Below are positions 40,967-50,720 of a stretch of DNA of 64,000 nucleotides, one piece after another (positions within the stretch are counted from its first letter, which is position 1; the number at the start of each line of letters is the position of its first letter). The position numbers and the translations under genes were made by a program. The stretch is taken from positions 62,001 through 126,000 of the forward strand of contig NC_009675.1 of NCBI RefSeq assembly GCF_000017505.1, read 5' to 3'. The notes beneath the pieces are model-generated. The model searched no databases and was not told the origin of the DNA. It saw nothing but the letters and a program-made list of their open reading frames with translations. Origin of the DNA: Anaeromyxobacter sp. Fw109-5 (GTDB taxonomy: Bacteria > Myxococcota > Myxococcia > Myxococcales > Anaeromyxobacteraceae).

Positions 40967-42379
40967 TCAGAGCGGCTCCCGCCCGGACGCCATCGGGCCG
41001 GGGCCCACCACGCCGAGCCGCTTCATCCGCTTCCACAGCGTCACGCGCGAGATGCCGAGCACGTCGGCGGCGCGCGCGCGGTTCCAGCCGGTCCGGATGA
41101 GCGCCTCGACGATCGCCGAGCGATCGGGCGCGGCGCGCTCCGGCGTGGGCGGCGCGGCGCCGCGGATCTCGGCGGGGAGGTGGGCGGGCGAGATGGGCGC
41201 GCCGCCCGCCTGCAGCGCCGCGTACTCGAGCACGTTCTGCAGCTCGCGCACGTTCCCCGGCCACGCGTAGGCGGCGAGGAGCCGCGACGCTTCCGGCGAG
41301 GGCGGCGGCGCGCCGAGCCGCGCGAGGAAGCCCTCCGAGAGGAGCGCCACGTCCTCGGCGCGCTCGCGCAGCGGCGGCACGCGGAGCGGGAACACCGCCA
41401 GGCGGAAGTACAGGTCGGCGCGGAAGCGGCCGTCGGTCACGAGCTGCTTCAGGTCCCGGTGCGTGGCGCAGAGGAGCCGCACGTCGACCGGGAGCGGTTG
41501 CGAGTCGCCCACCCGCTCGACCACGCGCTGCTCGATGACGCGCAGGAGCTTCACCTGGACCGCCGGTGAGATGTCGCCGATCTCGTCGAGCAGGAGGGTC
41601 CCGCCGTGCGCCTCCTGGAACCGGCCGCGCCGGTCGCGCAGCGCCCCGGTGAACGCCCCCTTCACGTGGCCGAAGAGCTCGCTCTCGAGGAGGTTCTCGT
41701 TGAGGGCGGAGCACGACACCCGCACGAGCGGCCCCGCCGCGCGCCGGCTCTGCCGGTGGATCGCCTCGGCCACGCGCTCCTTTCCCACGCCGCTCTCGCC
41801 CAGGATCATGACCGTCGCGTCGGAGCGGGCGACGAGGGCGATCATCCGGTACAGCTCGCGCATGACCGGGTGGCAGCCGAGGAGCCCTGCGCACTCGCTC
41901 TCCGGCGGCGCGGCCTCCGCCGCGGCGGCGACGCCGGCGGACGGAGCCGGGAGCGCGCACGCGCTCTCCCACGGGATGGCGCCGACGCTCAGGTCCGTGA
42001 CGTCGGTGAAGCTCTCGAGCGCGCCGGCGACGGTCCCGTCCGGCCCGTGGAAGGCCACCGCGTTCTTCACGATGAGCCGCTCCCGGCCGTCCTTCGTGCG
42101 GATGCTGCAGCACTTGGAGCTCTTCCCGCGGTCGGAGATCCCGCAGCGCACCGGCCCGCCTCCGCACATGCAGCCGCGCCCCATGTCCCCGGCGAGGAGC
42201 GCGCAGGTGCGGCCGATCGCCTCCGCGGCGGAGTAGCCGGTGATCGCCCCGGCGGCGGGGTTCCAGTAGGTGATCACGCCGTCCCGGTCGGTCGTGAAGA
42301 CGCCGTCGGGGAATGCGTCCGCGACCTGCTGCAGCGACTCAGCGCTGCCGAGGCCGAGATAGGGCAGGGACGGGATCAT
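40967..42379 (-). CDS. PAS-domain sigma-54 activator with cysteine cluster
   Basis: Encodes 470 residues. A PAS domain (about 16-130) holds six cysteines (59, 70, 72, 79, 90, 91) in a short insertion. The AAA+ domain (about 160-395) has Walker A GESGVGKE (Lys200), the sigma-54 contact GAFTGA (241-246) and DEIGDI. A Fis-type helix-turn-helix closes the protein (NRARAADVLGISRVTLWKRMKRL). There is no receiver domain, so it senses directly through PAS. ATG 42379 is used; GTG 42412 would add 11 residues. CAGAC palindromes lie upstream. It may regulate the convergent DUF5985 operon, though no -24/-12 promoter was seen there. Confidence 0.9.
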   Translation of the reverse strand: MIPSLPYLGLGSAESLQQVADAFPDGVFTTDRDGVITYWNPAAGAITGYSAAEAIGRTCALLAGDMGRGCMCGGGPVRCGISDRGKSSKCCSIRTKDGRERLIVKNAVAFHGPDGTVAGALESFTDVTDLSVGAIPWESACALPAPSAGVAAAAEAAPPESECAGLLGCHPVMRELYRMIALVARSDATVMILGESGVGKERVAEAIHRQSRRAAGPLVRVSCSALNENLLESELFGHVKGAFTGALRDRRGRFQEAHGGTLLLDEIGDISPAVQVKLLRVIEQRVVERVGDSQPLPVDVRLLCATHRDLKQLVTDGRFRADLYFRLAVFPLRVPPLRERAEDVALLSEGFLARLGAPPPSPEASRLLAAYAWPGNVRELQNVLEYAALQAGGAPISPAHLPAEIRGAAPPTPERAAPDRSAIVEALIRTGWNRARAADVLGISRVTLWKRMKRLGVVGPGPMASGREPL

Positions 42380-42418
42380 GCGTCGGGCTCGGGGGGTTCC
42401 GTCGGGGTCCACGGAAAC

Positions 42419-42468
42419 GTCTGCGTGAACGAGCAGACCTTATCAGACCGGAGCCCTATCGGGTCTGA
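42419..42468. promoter_or_regulatory. Two CAGAC palindromes upstream of the PAS activator
   Basis: GTCTGC (42419-42424) with GCAGAC (42433-42438), 8-nt spacer, and TCAGACC (42443-42449) with GGTCTGA (42462-42468), 12-nt spacer. Four CAGAC half-sites lie within 50 bp, 40-90 nt before the activator's start. Such arrays are typical of enhancer-binding or dimeric regulators, so autoregulation is likely. Confidence 0.5.
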
Positions 42469-42671
42469 ACCCCCTGAAATTCCCCGCAAACGGCCGCGGC
42501 GCATTGCCGCAGGGTCACGCGCGCCCCTGGTCCGCAGCTCAAACACGCGCGGAGGAGATCGAGGCGCTCCTGGACGGCCTCCGCCGGCTACGGCGAGCGC
42601 CGCTCGGCGGAGTCGCCGTTCCTCTTTCCGCCCGTCCCGGAGCCCGAAGGCGGGCGGCGCGTGGGCGCACC
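42469..42671. other. Spacer between metH end and PAS activator operator region
   Basis: About 200 nt with no supported gene. It contains the hairpin at 42628-42657 after metH and nothing else that stands out. Open frames here show no recognisable family or start signal. Together with the operator region at 42413-42468 it forms a gene-free stretch of about 292 nt. Confidence 0.4.
42628..42657 (-). terminator. Hairpin 15 nt downstream of metH
   Basis: CCGCCCG (42628-42634) pairs with CGGGCGG (42651-42657); the 16-nt loop contains a smaller GCCCG-type hairpin. It is placed correctly to end metH transcription but is followed by AAAGAGG rather than a U-tract. Confidence 0.35.
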
Positions 42672-45600
42672 TCACACCGCCGCAGCGGTGGCGCCCCGCA
42701 CGACGAAGTAGATGGCGTCCGGGTGGTGGAGCACGATGGCCGAGGTGGACGCCTCCGGCACCATCTGGTTCGCCTCGGTGAGCGAGACGCCGATGGTCCG
42801 GTCGGGCTCGAGCAGCTTCCACACCTGGCGCTGGTCGGCGAGCTCCGGCCAGGAGGGATAGCCGGGCGAGTAGCGCTTGCCCTGGCCCTCGGGGACGCCG
42901 AGCTCCGCCCGGACGCGCCGGTGCCAGTACTCCGCGAGCGCCTCCGCCGCCTCCACCGCGAGCCCGTGCACGAAGAGCCCCCGGCTGTAGTCGCCGCGCT
43001 CCTGCGCCGCCTCGGCGAGGTGCGTCGCCTGATCGCCCACCGTCACCACCTGGAGCGCGCACACGTCCGAGCCGCGCTCCTCGCGGAACCAGTCGGCCAT
43101 GCAGAGGTTCCGGTCGTCGGGCTGGCGCGGGAGCACGAGCCGCGCGACCTCCGCCTTGCGGTGCGTCGGGTCGAGCACGACGAGATCGTTCCCCTCGGCG
43201 TGGCAGGGGAAGTAGCCGTACACCACCTTCGGCACGAGCCAGCCGTTCGCCTGCGCCTCGGCCTTCAGCTCCTCGAGCTTGGGGCCGAACTGCTCGCGGA
43301 TGAGCCGCTCGTACTCCTCGCCCTTCGCCTTCACGCCCCACTGCAGCTTGAAGAGCTCGGGGAGGTCGAGCAGCGGCCACAGCTCGGCGAGCGCGATCTC
43401 GCCCGCGGGGACCACCCGCGCGCCCCAGAACGGCGGGGACGGGATGCGCAGCGCGGGGGCGACGCCGGAGCGGCGCGCCGGCGCCGGGGGCGGGACCGGG
43501 GAGGCCGGCATGTCGCGGTTCGCGATCGCCTTCTGCAGCACGCCCTGCTTCAAGCCCTCCCGGCGGGCGGGGTCGACGAGCGCCTCCACCACCTCGAGCC
43601 CCTCGAAGGCGTCCTTCGCGTAGAACACGCCGCCCGGGTACGGGGCGCCGCCCTGCGTGAAGAGGGCGCGGTAGCCGAAGCGCCGGTTGATGGCGGCGCC
43701 GCCGATGATGACGGGGAAGGACAGGTTCCGCCGGGCGAGCTCCTCCACGCAGAAGGGCATCTGCTTCGAGGTCGAGACGAGCAGGGCGGACAGGCCGATG
43801 GCGTCGGCGTTGGCCGCCACCGCCTTCTCGATCACGGTCGCGATCGGCACCTGCTTGCCGAGGTCGTGGACCGTGAAGCCGTTGTTCGCGAGGATCGTCT
43901 TCACGAGGTTCTTGCCGATGTCGTGGACGTCCCCGTAGACGGTGGCGAGCACGACCGTCCCCTTCGTGGCGCCCTCCTTCTTCTCGAGGAACTGCTCGAG
44001 GTGGGCGACGGCCTTCTTCATCACCTCGGCGGACTGCAGCACGAACGGGAGGATGAGCTCGCCCGCGCCGAAGCGATCCCCCACGTCCTTCATGGCGGGG
44101 AGGAGGACCTGGTTCAGCACCTCCACCGCCGAGCGGCGGGTGAGCGCGTCGTCGATGAGCGCCTCGATCCCCTCCGGGCGCCGGTGGAGGATCTGCAGGT
44201 GGATCCGCTCCTCCGCGCTCTTGCCGCCCGCCGCGGCGAGCGGGTCCACCGCCGCCTTCTCCGGGGCGCCCTTCGCCCCGAAGTGCGCGATGAGCCGCGC
44301 GAGCGCGTCGGGGCGCCGGTCGAGGAGCAGGTCCTCGGCGAGGACGCGCTCCTCCTCGGCGATGGCCGGGTAGGGCCGGATGTCCTTGGGGTTCACGATG
44401 GCGAGGTCCAGCCCCGCCTGCACCGCGTGGTAGAGGAAGACCGAGTTCACCACCTCGCGCGCGCTCTTCGCGAGGCCGAAGGAGACGTTCGACACGCCGA
44501 GGGTGGTGAGGACGCCCGGGTTCTCCGCCTTGATGCGGCGGATCCCCTCGAGCGTCTCGATGGCGCTCTTGCGGTACTCCTCGCCGCCGGTGGCGAGCGT
44601 GAACGTGAGCGCGTCGAACACCAGGCTGTCCGGCGGGATGCCGTGGTCCCTCGCGATGGCCACGGTGCGCCGCGCGATCTCCGCCTTGCGCTCAGCGGTC
44701 TGGGCCATCCCCTTCTCGTCGATGGTCATGGCGACCACCGCCGCGCCGTAGCGCCGGACGAGCGGGAGGATCTTCCGCACCCTTTCGCCGGACTTCTCCA
44801 GGTTCACCGAGTTCACGATGCAGCGGCCCGGGTAGACCTTCAGCGCGCCCTCGACCACGTCCGCCTCGGTCGAGTCGATCATGAGCGGGGCGTCCACGGC
44901 CTGGGCGAGGAGCTTCGCGAGCGTGCGCATCTGCGCGCCCTCGTCGTCGCGCTCGTTCAGCGCCACGCACACGTCGAGCACGTGCGCGCCGGCGTCGACC
45001 TGCCCGCGGGCGATCTGCAGGAGCCCGGCGTAGTCGTCGGCGAGCAGGAGCTCCTTCACCTTCTTCGAGCCCTGGCTGTTGAGCCGCTCCCCCACGATGA
45101 GCGGCCGGGGCTCCATCGCGAGCGGGACCGCCTTCATGGCGCTGGAGAGCTCTGGGGCCGGGGCCGGCCGGGCGCGGCGCGGCGCGCGCAGCCCCCGCAC
45201 CCGCTCGACCACCGCGCGCATGTGCTCGGGGGTGGTCCCGCAGCAGCCGCCCACGAGCTCGACGCCGTACTCGGCCACGAACCCGGCGAGCGCGTCGGCC
45301 AGGGCCGCCGGGGAGAGCTTGTAGACCGCCCGTCCGTCCTCGTTCTCCGGCATGCCCGCGTTCGGCAGCACCGAGACGTAGTGGCTCGACTTCTCCGCGA
45401 GGGTGCGCACCGCCGCGCGCATCTCGGCGGGGCCGGTGGAGCAGTTGAGGCCCACCGCGTCCACCGGCAGCCGCTCGAGGGTGGCGAGCGCGCTCGCCAC
45501 GTCCGTGCCGAGCAGCATGCGGCCGTTCGCGTCGATGAGCGTGGGCTGGGCGATGATGAAGACGTCGCGCAGGAACTCCTTGCGGCAGGCGTCGGCGGCG

Positions 45601-46121
45601 AGCACGGCGGCGCGCAGCTCCAGCATGTCCTGCTGGGTCTCGATGATGAGGGCGTCGACGCCGCCCTCGATGAGCCCCTTCGCCTGCTCGAAGAAGATCC
45701 GCTCGAGCGCGTCGGAGGTGATGTTCCCGAGGGCCGGGTCCGAGGACGAGGGCAGCATGCCCGTCGGCCCCATGGAGCCGGCCACGAAGCGCGGGTGGTC
45801 GGGGGTGGCGAACCGCTCGGCGGCGCGGCGGGCGAGGATGGCGGCCCGGAAGTTCACCTCGTAGGTGCGGTGGCCGAGGCCGTACTCGTCGAGCTTGAGG
45901 CGGGAGGAGCCGAACGTGTTCGTCTCGACGACGTCGCAGCCCACCGCGAAGTAGCGGGCGTGGATGTCCTCCACGAGGTCGGGCCGGGTCAGCGTGAGGA
46001 GATCGTTCGCCCCGTCCTTGCCGCCGAACTCCGCGGCCGTGAGCTGGTGGCGCTGGATCTGGGTGCCCATCGCGCCGTCGAAGACGAGGGGGCGGCGGTC
46101 GATGGCTTCGCGGAAGGTCAC
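42672..46121 (-). CDS. metH: Cobalamin-dependent methionine synthase
   Basis: Encodes 1149 residues from GTG 46121, with a GAGGAC element upstream. All four modules are present: homocysteine domain (1-320) with zinc ligands Cys227, Cys293, Cys294; pterin-binding domain (about 335-600, RPLIVGERLNSQGS); cap and B12 domain (about 630-890) with axial His733 in DVHDIGKNLV; and SAM-binding activation domain (about 920-1149, with RYSPGYPSWPELADQ). It methylates homocysteine using methyl-tetrahydrofolate and needs SAM for reactivation. No riboswitch was recognised in its leader, but a perfect GC hairpin lies there. No metF is adjacent. Confidence 0.96.
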   Translation of the reverse strand: MTFREAIDRRPLVFDGAMGTQIQRHQLTAAEFGGKDGANDLLTLTRPDLVEDIHARYFAVGCDVVETNTFGSSRLKLDEYGLGHRTYEVNFRAAILARRAAERFATPDHPRFVAGSMGPTGMLPSSSDPALGNITSDALERIFFEQAKGLIEGGVDALIIETQQDMLELRAAVLAADACRKEFLRDVFIIAQPTLIDANGRMLLGTDVASALATLERLPVDAVGLNCSTGPAEMRAAVRTLAEKSSHYVSVLPNAGMPENEDGRAVYKLSPAALADALAGFVAEYGVELVGGCCGTTPEHMRAVVERVRGLRAPRRARPAPAPELSSAMKAVPLAMEPRPLIVGERLNSQGSKKVKELLLADDYAGLLQIARGQVDAGAHVLDVCVALNERDDEGAQMRTLAKLLAQAVDAPLMIDSTEADVVEGALKVYPGRCIVNSVNLEKSGERVRKILPLVRRYGAAVVAMTIDEKGMAQTAERKAEIARRTVAIARDHGIPPDSLVFDALTFTLATGGEEYRKSAIETLEGIRRIKAENPGVLTTLGVSNVSFGLAKSAREVVNSVFLYHAVQAGLDLAIVNPKDIRPYPAIAEEERVLAEDLLLDRRPDALARLIAHFGAKGAPEKAAVDPLAAAGGKSAEERIHLQILHRRPEGIEALIDDALTRRSAVEVLNQVLLPAMKDVGDRFGAGELILPFVLQSAEVMKKAVAHLEQFLEKKEGATKGTVVLATVYGDVHDIGKNLVKTILANNGFTVHDLGKQVPIATVIEKAVAANADAIGLSALLVSTSKQMPFCVEELARRNLSFPVIIGGAAINRRFGYRALFTQGGAPYPGGVFYAKDAFEGLEVVEALVDPARREGLKQGVLQKAIANRDMPASPVPPPAPARRSGVAPALRIPSPPFWGARVVPAGEIALAELWPLLDLPELFKLQWGVKAKGEEYERLIREQFGPKLEELKAEAQANGWLVPKVVYGYFPCHAEGNDLVVLDPTHRKAEVARLVLPRQPDDRNLCMADWFREERGSDVCALQVVTVGDQATHLAEAAQERGDYSRGLFVHGLAVEAAEALAEYWHRRVRAELGVPEGQGKRYSPGYPSWPELADQRQVWKLLEPDRTIGVSLTEANQMVPEASTSAIVLHHPDAIYFVVRGATAAAV

Positions 46122-46143
46122 TTAGGCGTCCTCGAAAATGTCC

Positions 46144-46165
46144 GGCCCGCGCGGGCGCGCGGGCC
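46144..46165 (-). promoter_or_regulatory. Perfect 8-bp GC hairpin in the metH leader
   Basis: GGCCCGCG (46144-46151) and CGCGGGCC (46158-46165) form an 8-bp stem with 6-nt loop, 22-44 nt upstream of the metH GTG. A TATCTC -10-like element at 46179-46174 would place the transcript start right at the outer edge of this hairpin. Confidence 0.45.
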
Positions 46166-46327
46166 GTGCAGCAGAGATAGCAAAGCCGGGCGCCTCGATC
46201 GAGCGCGCGACCGCCTGCGGACCCGGGTCGCCACGGCGGCGGGACCCCCGCGTGGACCCGCGCGCGCGGGCGAGGCCCCGCCACCCCGCCCGCTGCCGCG
46301 GCCGGGTCGCGCCGCTACGATCCCCGC

Positions 46328-47401
46328 GTGCTCCACGAGGCGCGCTACTGGGAGCCCGCCGAGGGCGGGAGGGTGCTGTGCACGCTCTGCCCGCGCGCCT
46401 GTCGCATCGGGGACGGCCAGGCCGGCTTCTGCTTCATCCGACAGAACCGCGGGGGACGGCTGCTCACCGCCGGCTACGGCCGCTCCACGGGCTTCGCCGT
46501 GGATCCCGTCGAGAAGAAGCCGCTCGCCCACTGGCTGCCGGGCTCGGCGGTGCTGTCCTTCGGCACCGCGGGGTGCTGCCTGGGCTGCCGCTTCTGCCAG
46601 AACTGGGACATCTCGAAGGCCCGCCTCGACGATCGCGCCGCGGAGGATCGCTGGTCGCCGGAGCGCGTCGCGGCGCTCGCGGTCGAGGCGGGCGCGGCGG
46701 GGGTGGCCTTCACGTACAACGACCCCATCATCTGGGCGGAGTACGCCATCGACGTGGCCGAGGCGGCGCACGCGCGCGGCCTCTACACCGTGTTCGTGAC
46801 GAGCGGCTACGTGGAGCCCGCGGCGCGCGCGGAGATCTTCCGCCACATGGACGCGACGAACGTGGACCTGAAGGCGTTCACCGAGGACTTCTACGCGAAG
46901 GTGACCCTCGCGCACCTCGCGCCGGTGCTCGACACGCTCGAGTGGCTCGCCCGCGAGACGGACGTCTGGGTGGAGGTCACGAACCTCCTCATCCCGGGCC
47001 TCAACGACGCGGAGGACGAGACGCGCCGCCTCGCCGACTGGGTCGCCGCGCACATGGGCGTCGACGTCCCCCTCCACTTCACCGCCTTCCACCCCGACTA
47101 CAAGCTGCGCGATCGGCCCCGCACGCCTCCCCGCACGCTCTCGCACGCGCGTGAGCTCGCGCGGGCGGCCGGGCTGCGCCACGTCTACACGGGCAACGTG
47201 CACGATCCCGAGGGCCAGACCACCTTCTGCCCGCGCTGCGGCGCCCGCGTCATCGAGCGCGACTGGCACGCGGTGCGGGCGGTGCGGATGGCCAGGGGCG
47301 CCTGCGCGGCGTGCGGCGAGCGGATCGCGGGGCGCTTCGCCGACGGGCCGGTGGCGCCGACCTCGGGCAGGCGCGTCGCGCTGGGGCTGCCGGACGCGTG
47401 A
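46328..47401 (+). CDS. amrS: AmmeMemoRadiSam system radical SAM enzyme
   Basis: Encodes 357 residues from GTG 46328. An N-terminal Cys-rich stretch (CTLCPRACRIGDGQAGFC) precedes the radical SAM core with CxxxCxxC at Cys83, Cys87, Cys90 (CCLGCRFCQNW). A C-terminal zinc-ribbon-like part (FCPRCGARVIERDW, ACAACGER) completes the family layout. The partner AmmeMemo protein normally beside it is absent from the window. The reaction is not known. TACGAT ends exactly 6 nt before the GTG and no Shine-Dalgarno is present. It is divergent from metH. Confidence 0.9.
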   Translation: MLHEARYWEPAEGGRVLCTLCPRACRIGDGQAGFCFIRQNRGGRLLTAGYGRSTGFAVDPVEKKPLAHWLPGSAVLSFGTAGCCLGCRFCQNWDISKARLDDRAAEDRWSPERVAALAVEAGAAGVAFTYNDPIIWAEYAIDVAEAAHARGLYTVFVTSGYVEPAARAEIFRHMDATNVDLKAFTEDFYAKVTLAHLAPVLDTLEWLARETDVWVEVTNLLIPGLNDAEDETRRLADWVAAHMGVDVPLHFTAFHPDYKLRDRPRTPPRTLSHARELARAAGLRHVYTGNVHDPEGQTTFCPRCGARVIERDWHAVRAVRMARGACAACGERIAGRFADGPVAPTSGRRVALGLPDA

Positions 47402-47423
47402 GCGTCCGGGCCGGCTCTCGGGA

Positions 47424-47720
47424 TCAGGGAGCGTCTGCCGCGAGCGAGATGCCGCACTTCTCCTTGGCGTCCGCCGTGGAGATCCACTCGCAGAACTCGG
47501 CGCCCGACGGGGCGTGGCAGGTGTCGAGCCACCCCTCGCACTGCTTCTGCTTGGCGTCGCCGGCGCCCACGTCGGAGAGCCGGTCCTCCGCGCCGCGCTC
47601 GCAGGAGTCCTGCGAGCTGCCGCCGCCCGCGCACTCGCAGAAGCGGTTCGCGAGCTCCTGGCAAGGCTCGGTGCAGGCGGAGAGGAGGGCGAAGGCGAGG
47701 GCGGTGACGAGGCGGCGCAT
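47424..47720 (-). CDS. Cysteine-rich lipoprotein (98 aa)
   Basis: An unrecognised 98-residue protein. The leader MRRLVTALAFALLSAC has a standard lipobox, with Cys16 as the lipid site. Eight further cysteines in the mature part (TEPC, RFCEC, DSC, KQC, DTC, EFC, KEKC) could form four disulfides, a pattern seen in many small myxobacterial lipoproteins. It ends 22 nt from the convergent radical SAM gene. A TTGACG-N17-GATCCT promoter lies just upstream. Role unknown; periplasmic face of a membrane is inferred. Confidence 0.8.
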   Translation of the reverse strand: MRRLVTALAFALLSACTEPCQELANRFCECAGGGSSQDSCERGAEDRLSDVGAGDAKQKQCEGWLDTCHAPSGAEFCEWISTADAKEKCGISLAADAP

Positions 47721-47731
47721 CGGAGCGGGGG

Positions 47732-47760
47732 AGGATCGCTTGGGGCGCCCCCCGCGTCAA
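47732..47760 (-). promoter_or_regulatory. Promoter candidate of the cysteine-rich lipoprotein
   Basis: On the minus strand TTGACG (47760-47755), 17-nt spacer, GATCCT (47737-47732), 11 nt before ATG 47720. The -35 matches 5/6 and the -10 only 3/6. Confidence 0.4.
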
Positions 47761-47809
47761 GGCATGGTGAATGCCGTGCCGACGCCGCCCGTCTGCTATC
47801 TAGCTCGCC

Positions 47810-48433
47810 ATGATCGCCGCCCTCGCCGCCCTCCTCCTCGCCGCCGCCCCGCCGCCCGCCGACGCGGGCCAGCTCGCTCGCAAGGTCCAGACCTTCTACG
47901 AGCGCACCCGCGATCTGGAGGCCCGGTTCCAGCAGACCTACACCTACTCCGGCTTCGGGCGCCGCCAGGTCTCGGCGGGTACGCTCAAGGTGAAGAAGCC
48001 CGGCATGATGCGCTGGGACTACGAGACGCCCGCGCCGAAGACCGTGGCGGTGAAGGGGTCGCGCCTCGTGCAGTTCGAGCCCGAGGAGAACCAGGCGTAC
48101 GTGGACGAGCGCTTCGACGCGACCGCCATGAGCGCGGCGGTCACGTTCCTCCTCGGCAAGGGCGACCTCGCCCGCGAGTTCGGCCTCTCCACCGACGGGA
48201 CGGGGGCGCTGGTGCTCCGCCCGAAGGAGGAGGACCCGCGGGTCGAGTCGATCGCGCTCACCGTGGGGCCGGACGGCGAGGTGCGCGCCACGCGGGTCGT
48301 GGACGGGGCCGGCAACGTGAACGAGATCCGCTTCGAGAAGGTGAAGCGGAACGCCGGGCTCCCCGACGGGGCCTTCGAGGTGAAGCTGCCCAAGGACGTG
48401 CGCCGCATCGCGCCGCCCGGCGCGGAGCGGTAG
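47810..48433 (+). CDS. lolA: Outer-membrane lipoprotein carrier protein LolA
   Basis: Encodes 207 residues. A short signal peptide (about 1-19) is followed by the LolA fold: VQTFYERTRDLEARFQQTYTYSG, then SAGTLKVKKPGMMRWDYETPAPKTVAV, which is the family signature with its conserved Arg/Trp. The half-barrel carries lipoproteins through the periplasm from LolCDE to LolB. TATCTA ends 7 nt before ATG 47810, extended by TGC, and no Shine-Dalgarno is present. The DUF853 ATPase starts 9 nt after the stop. Confidence 0.92.
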   Translation: MIAALAALLLAAAPPPADAGQLARKVQTFYERTRDLEARFQQTYTYSGFGRRQVSAGTLKVKKPGMMRWDYETPAPKTVAVKGSRLVQFEPEENQAYVDERFDATAMSAAVTFLLGKGDLAREFGLSTDGTGALVLRPKEEDPRVESIALTVGPDGEVRATRVVDGAGNVNEIRFEKVKRNAGLPDGAFEVKLPKDVRRIAPPGAER

Positions 48434-48442
48434 AAGAGGGGC

Positions 48443-49909
48443 ATGTCCCCTCCCGCCCCGCTCCTCGTCGCCAAGAGCACGCAGGAGCTGCTGCTCCTCC
48501 CCGGCCTCGCCAACCGCCACGGCCTCGTCGCCGGCGCGACCGGGACCGGCAAGACCGTCACCCTGCGGGTCCTCGCCGAGGGGTTCAGCCGCCTCGGCGT
48601 GCCCGTGTTCCTGGCGGACGTGAAGGGGGATCTCTCCGGCCTGGCGCGGCCGGGAGGCGACTCGCCGAAGATCGTCGAGCGCGCCCGCGAGCTGGGCCTC
48701 GCGCTCGCGCCGGAGGCGAGCCCGGTCGTCTTCCTGGACGTGTTCGGGGAGGCGGGCCACCCGCTGCGCACCACCATCTCCGAGATGGGGCCGCTCCTGC
48801 TCGCGCGCGTGCTCGGGCTCAACGAGACGCAGGCGGGCGTGCTGCAGGTGGCGTTCCGGGTGGCGGACGAGGGCGGGCTCCTGCTCCTCGACGTGAAGGA
48901 CCTCCGGGCGATGCTGGAGCACCTCTCGCAGCAGGCGGCGGAGCTGCGGCAGCGCTACGGGAACGTGGCGCCGGCGAGCGTCGGGGCCATCCAGCGGTCG
49001 CTGCTCGCGCTCGAGGCGCAGGGCGCCGACCGGCTCTTCGGCGAGCCGGCGCTCGCGCTCGAGGACCTGCTCCGCACGGACCTGGGCGGCCGCGGGCAGG
49101 TGACCATCCTCCACGCCGAGCGGCTCGTGCGCGCGCCGCAGCTCTACGCCACGCTCCTCCTCTGGCTGCTCTCCGAGCTGTTCGAGCAGCTCCCCGAGGT
49201 GGGCGATCCGGAGAAGCCGCGGCTCGTCTTCTTCTTCGACGAGGCGCACCTGCTCTTCGACGACGCGCCGGACGAGCTCCGCGCGAAGATCGAGCAGGTG
49301 GTGCGGCTCGTCCGCTCGAAGGGGGTCGGCGTCTACTTCGTCACGCAGAACCCGCTCGACGTGCCGGACGCGGTGCTGGGACAGCTCGGGAACCGCGTGC
49401 AGCACGCGCTGCGCGCCTTCACGCCGCGCGACCAGAAGGCGGTCCGGGCGGCGGCGGAGACCTTCCGCCCGAACCCGGGGCTCGACGTCGAGGCCGCCAT
49501 CACCGAGCTCGGCGTGGGCGAGGCGCTCGTCTCCTTCCTCGACGCGAAGGGGACGCCCGCGCCGGTGGAGCGCGCGCTCGTCGTCCCGCCGCGCTCGCGC
49601 CTCGCGCCGCTCACGCCGGAGGAGCGGGCGCAGGTGCTCTCCGCCTCGCCGCTGCGCGGGCGCTACGACGCGGCGGTCGACCGCGAGTCCGCCCACGAGC
49701 TGCTGCAGAAGCGCGCGGCGGAGCGGGAGGCGCCGGCGCGCGAGGAGGCGCCGCGGGGCCGGCAGGAGCCCGGCGCGCTCGGCGGCGCGGGCGACATGCT
49801 CGGCAAGATGGCGACGAGCGCGGTGCGCGCCGCCGGGACCCAGATCGGCCGCGAGATCATGCGCGGCATCCTGGGCTCCATGTTCGGCGGCGGCCGCCGG
49901 CGGCGCTGA
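48443..49909 (+). CDS. HerA-like (DUF853, YjgR family) ATPase
   Basis: Encodes 488 residues. Walker A is [15 protein letters not shown] near the N-terminus, followed by [17 protein letters not shown] and Walker [13 protein letters not shown]. The [32 protein letters not shown] segment is typical of the YjgR group. The C-terminal part is Arg/Gly-rich with [22 protein letters not shown]-like features seen in full-length members. It belongs to the HerA/FtsK ATPase superfamily; the cellular role of YjgR is not defined. It lies 9 nt after lolA. Confidence 0.9.
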   Translation: MSPPAPLLVAKSTQELLLLPGLANRHGLVAGATGTGKTVTLRVLAEGFSRLGVPVFLADVKGDLSGLARPGGDSPKIVERARELGLALAPEASPVVFLDVFGEAGHPLRTTISEMGPLLLARVLGLNETQAGVLQVAFRVADEGGLLLLDVKDLRAMLEHLSQQAAELRQRYGNVAPASVGAIQRSLLALEAQGADRLFGEPALALEDLLRTDLGGRGQVTILHAERLVRAPQLYATLLLWLLSELFEQLPEVGDPEKPRLVFFFDEAHLLFDDAPDELRAKIEQVVRLVRSKGVGVYFVTQNPLDVPDAVLGQLGNRVQHALRAFTPRDQKAVRAAAETFRPNPGLDVEAAITELGVGEALVSFLDAKGTPAPVERALVVPPRSRLAPLTPEERAQVLSASPLRGRYDAAVDRESAHELLQKRAAEREAPAREEAPRGRQEPGALGGAGDMLGKMATSAVRAAGTQIGREIMRGILGSMFGGGRRRR

Positions 49910-49946
49910 GCCCGGCGATCGGCCGGCTCGTCGCGGGGCCGACCCG

Positions 49947-50704
<758 letters not shown>

Positions 50705-50720
<16 letters not shown>

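Noticed and set aside
46122-46327. Cobalamin, SAM or SAH riboswitch before metH
   Set aside because: No B12-box or SAM/SAH core was recognised. Only one simple GC hairpin is present.
42504-46799. A 1431-codon frame antisense to metH
   Set aside because: metH in the opposite strand has every catalytic motif. This frame has only charged low-complexity sequence.
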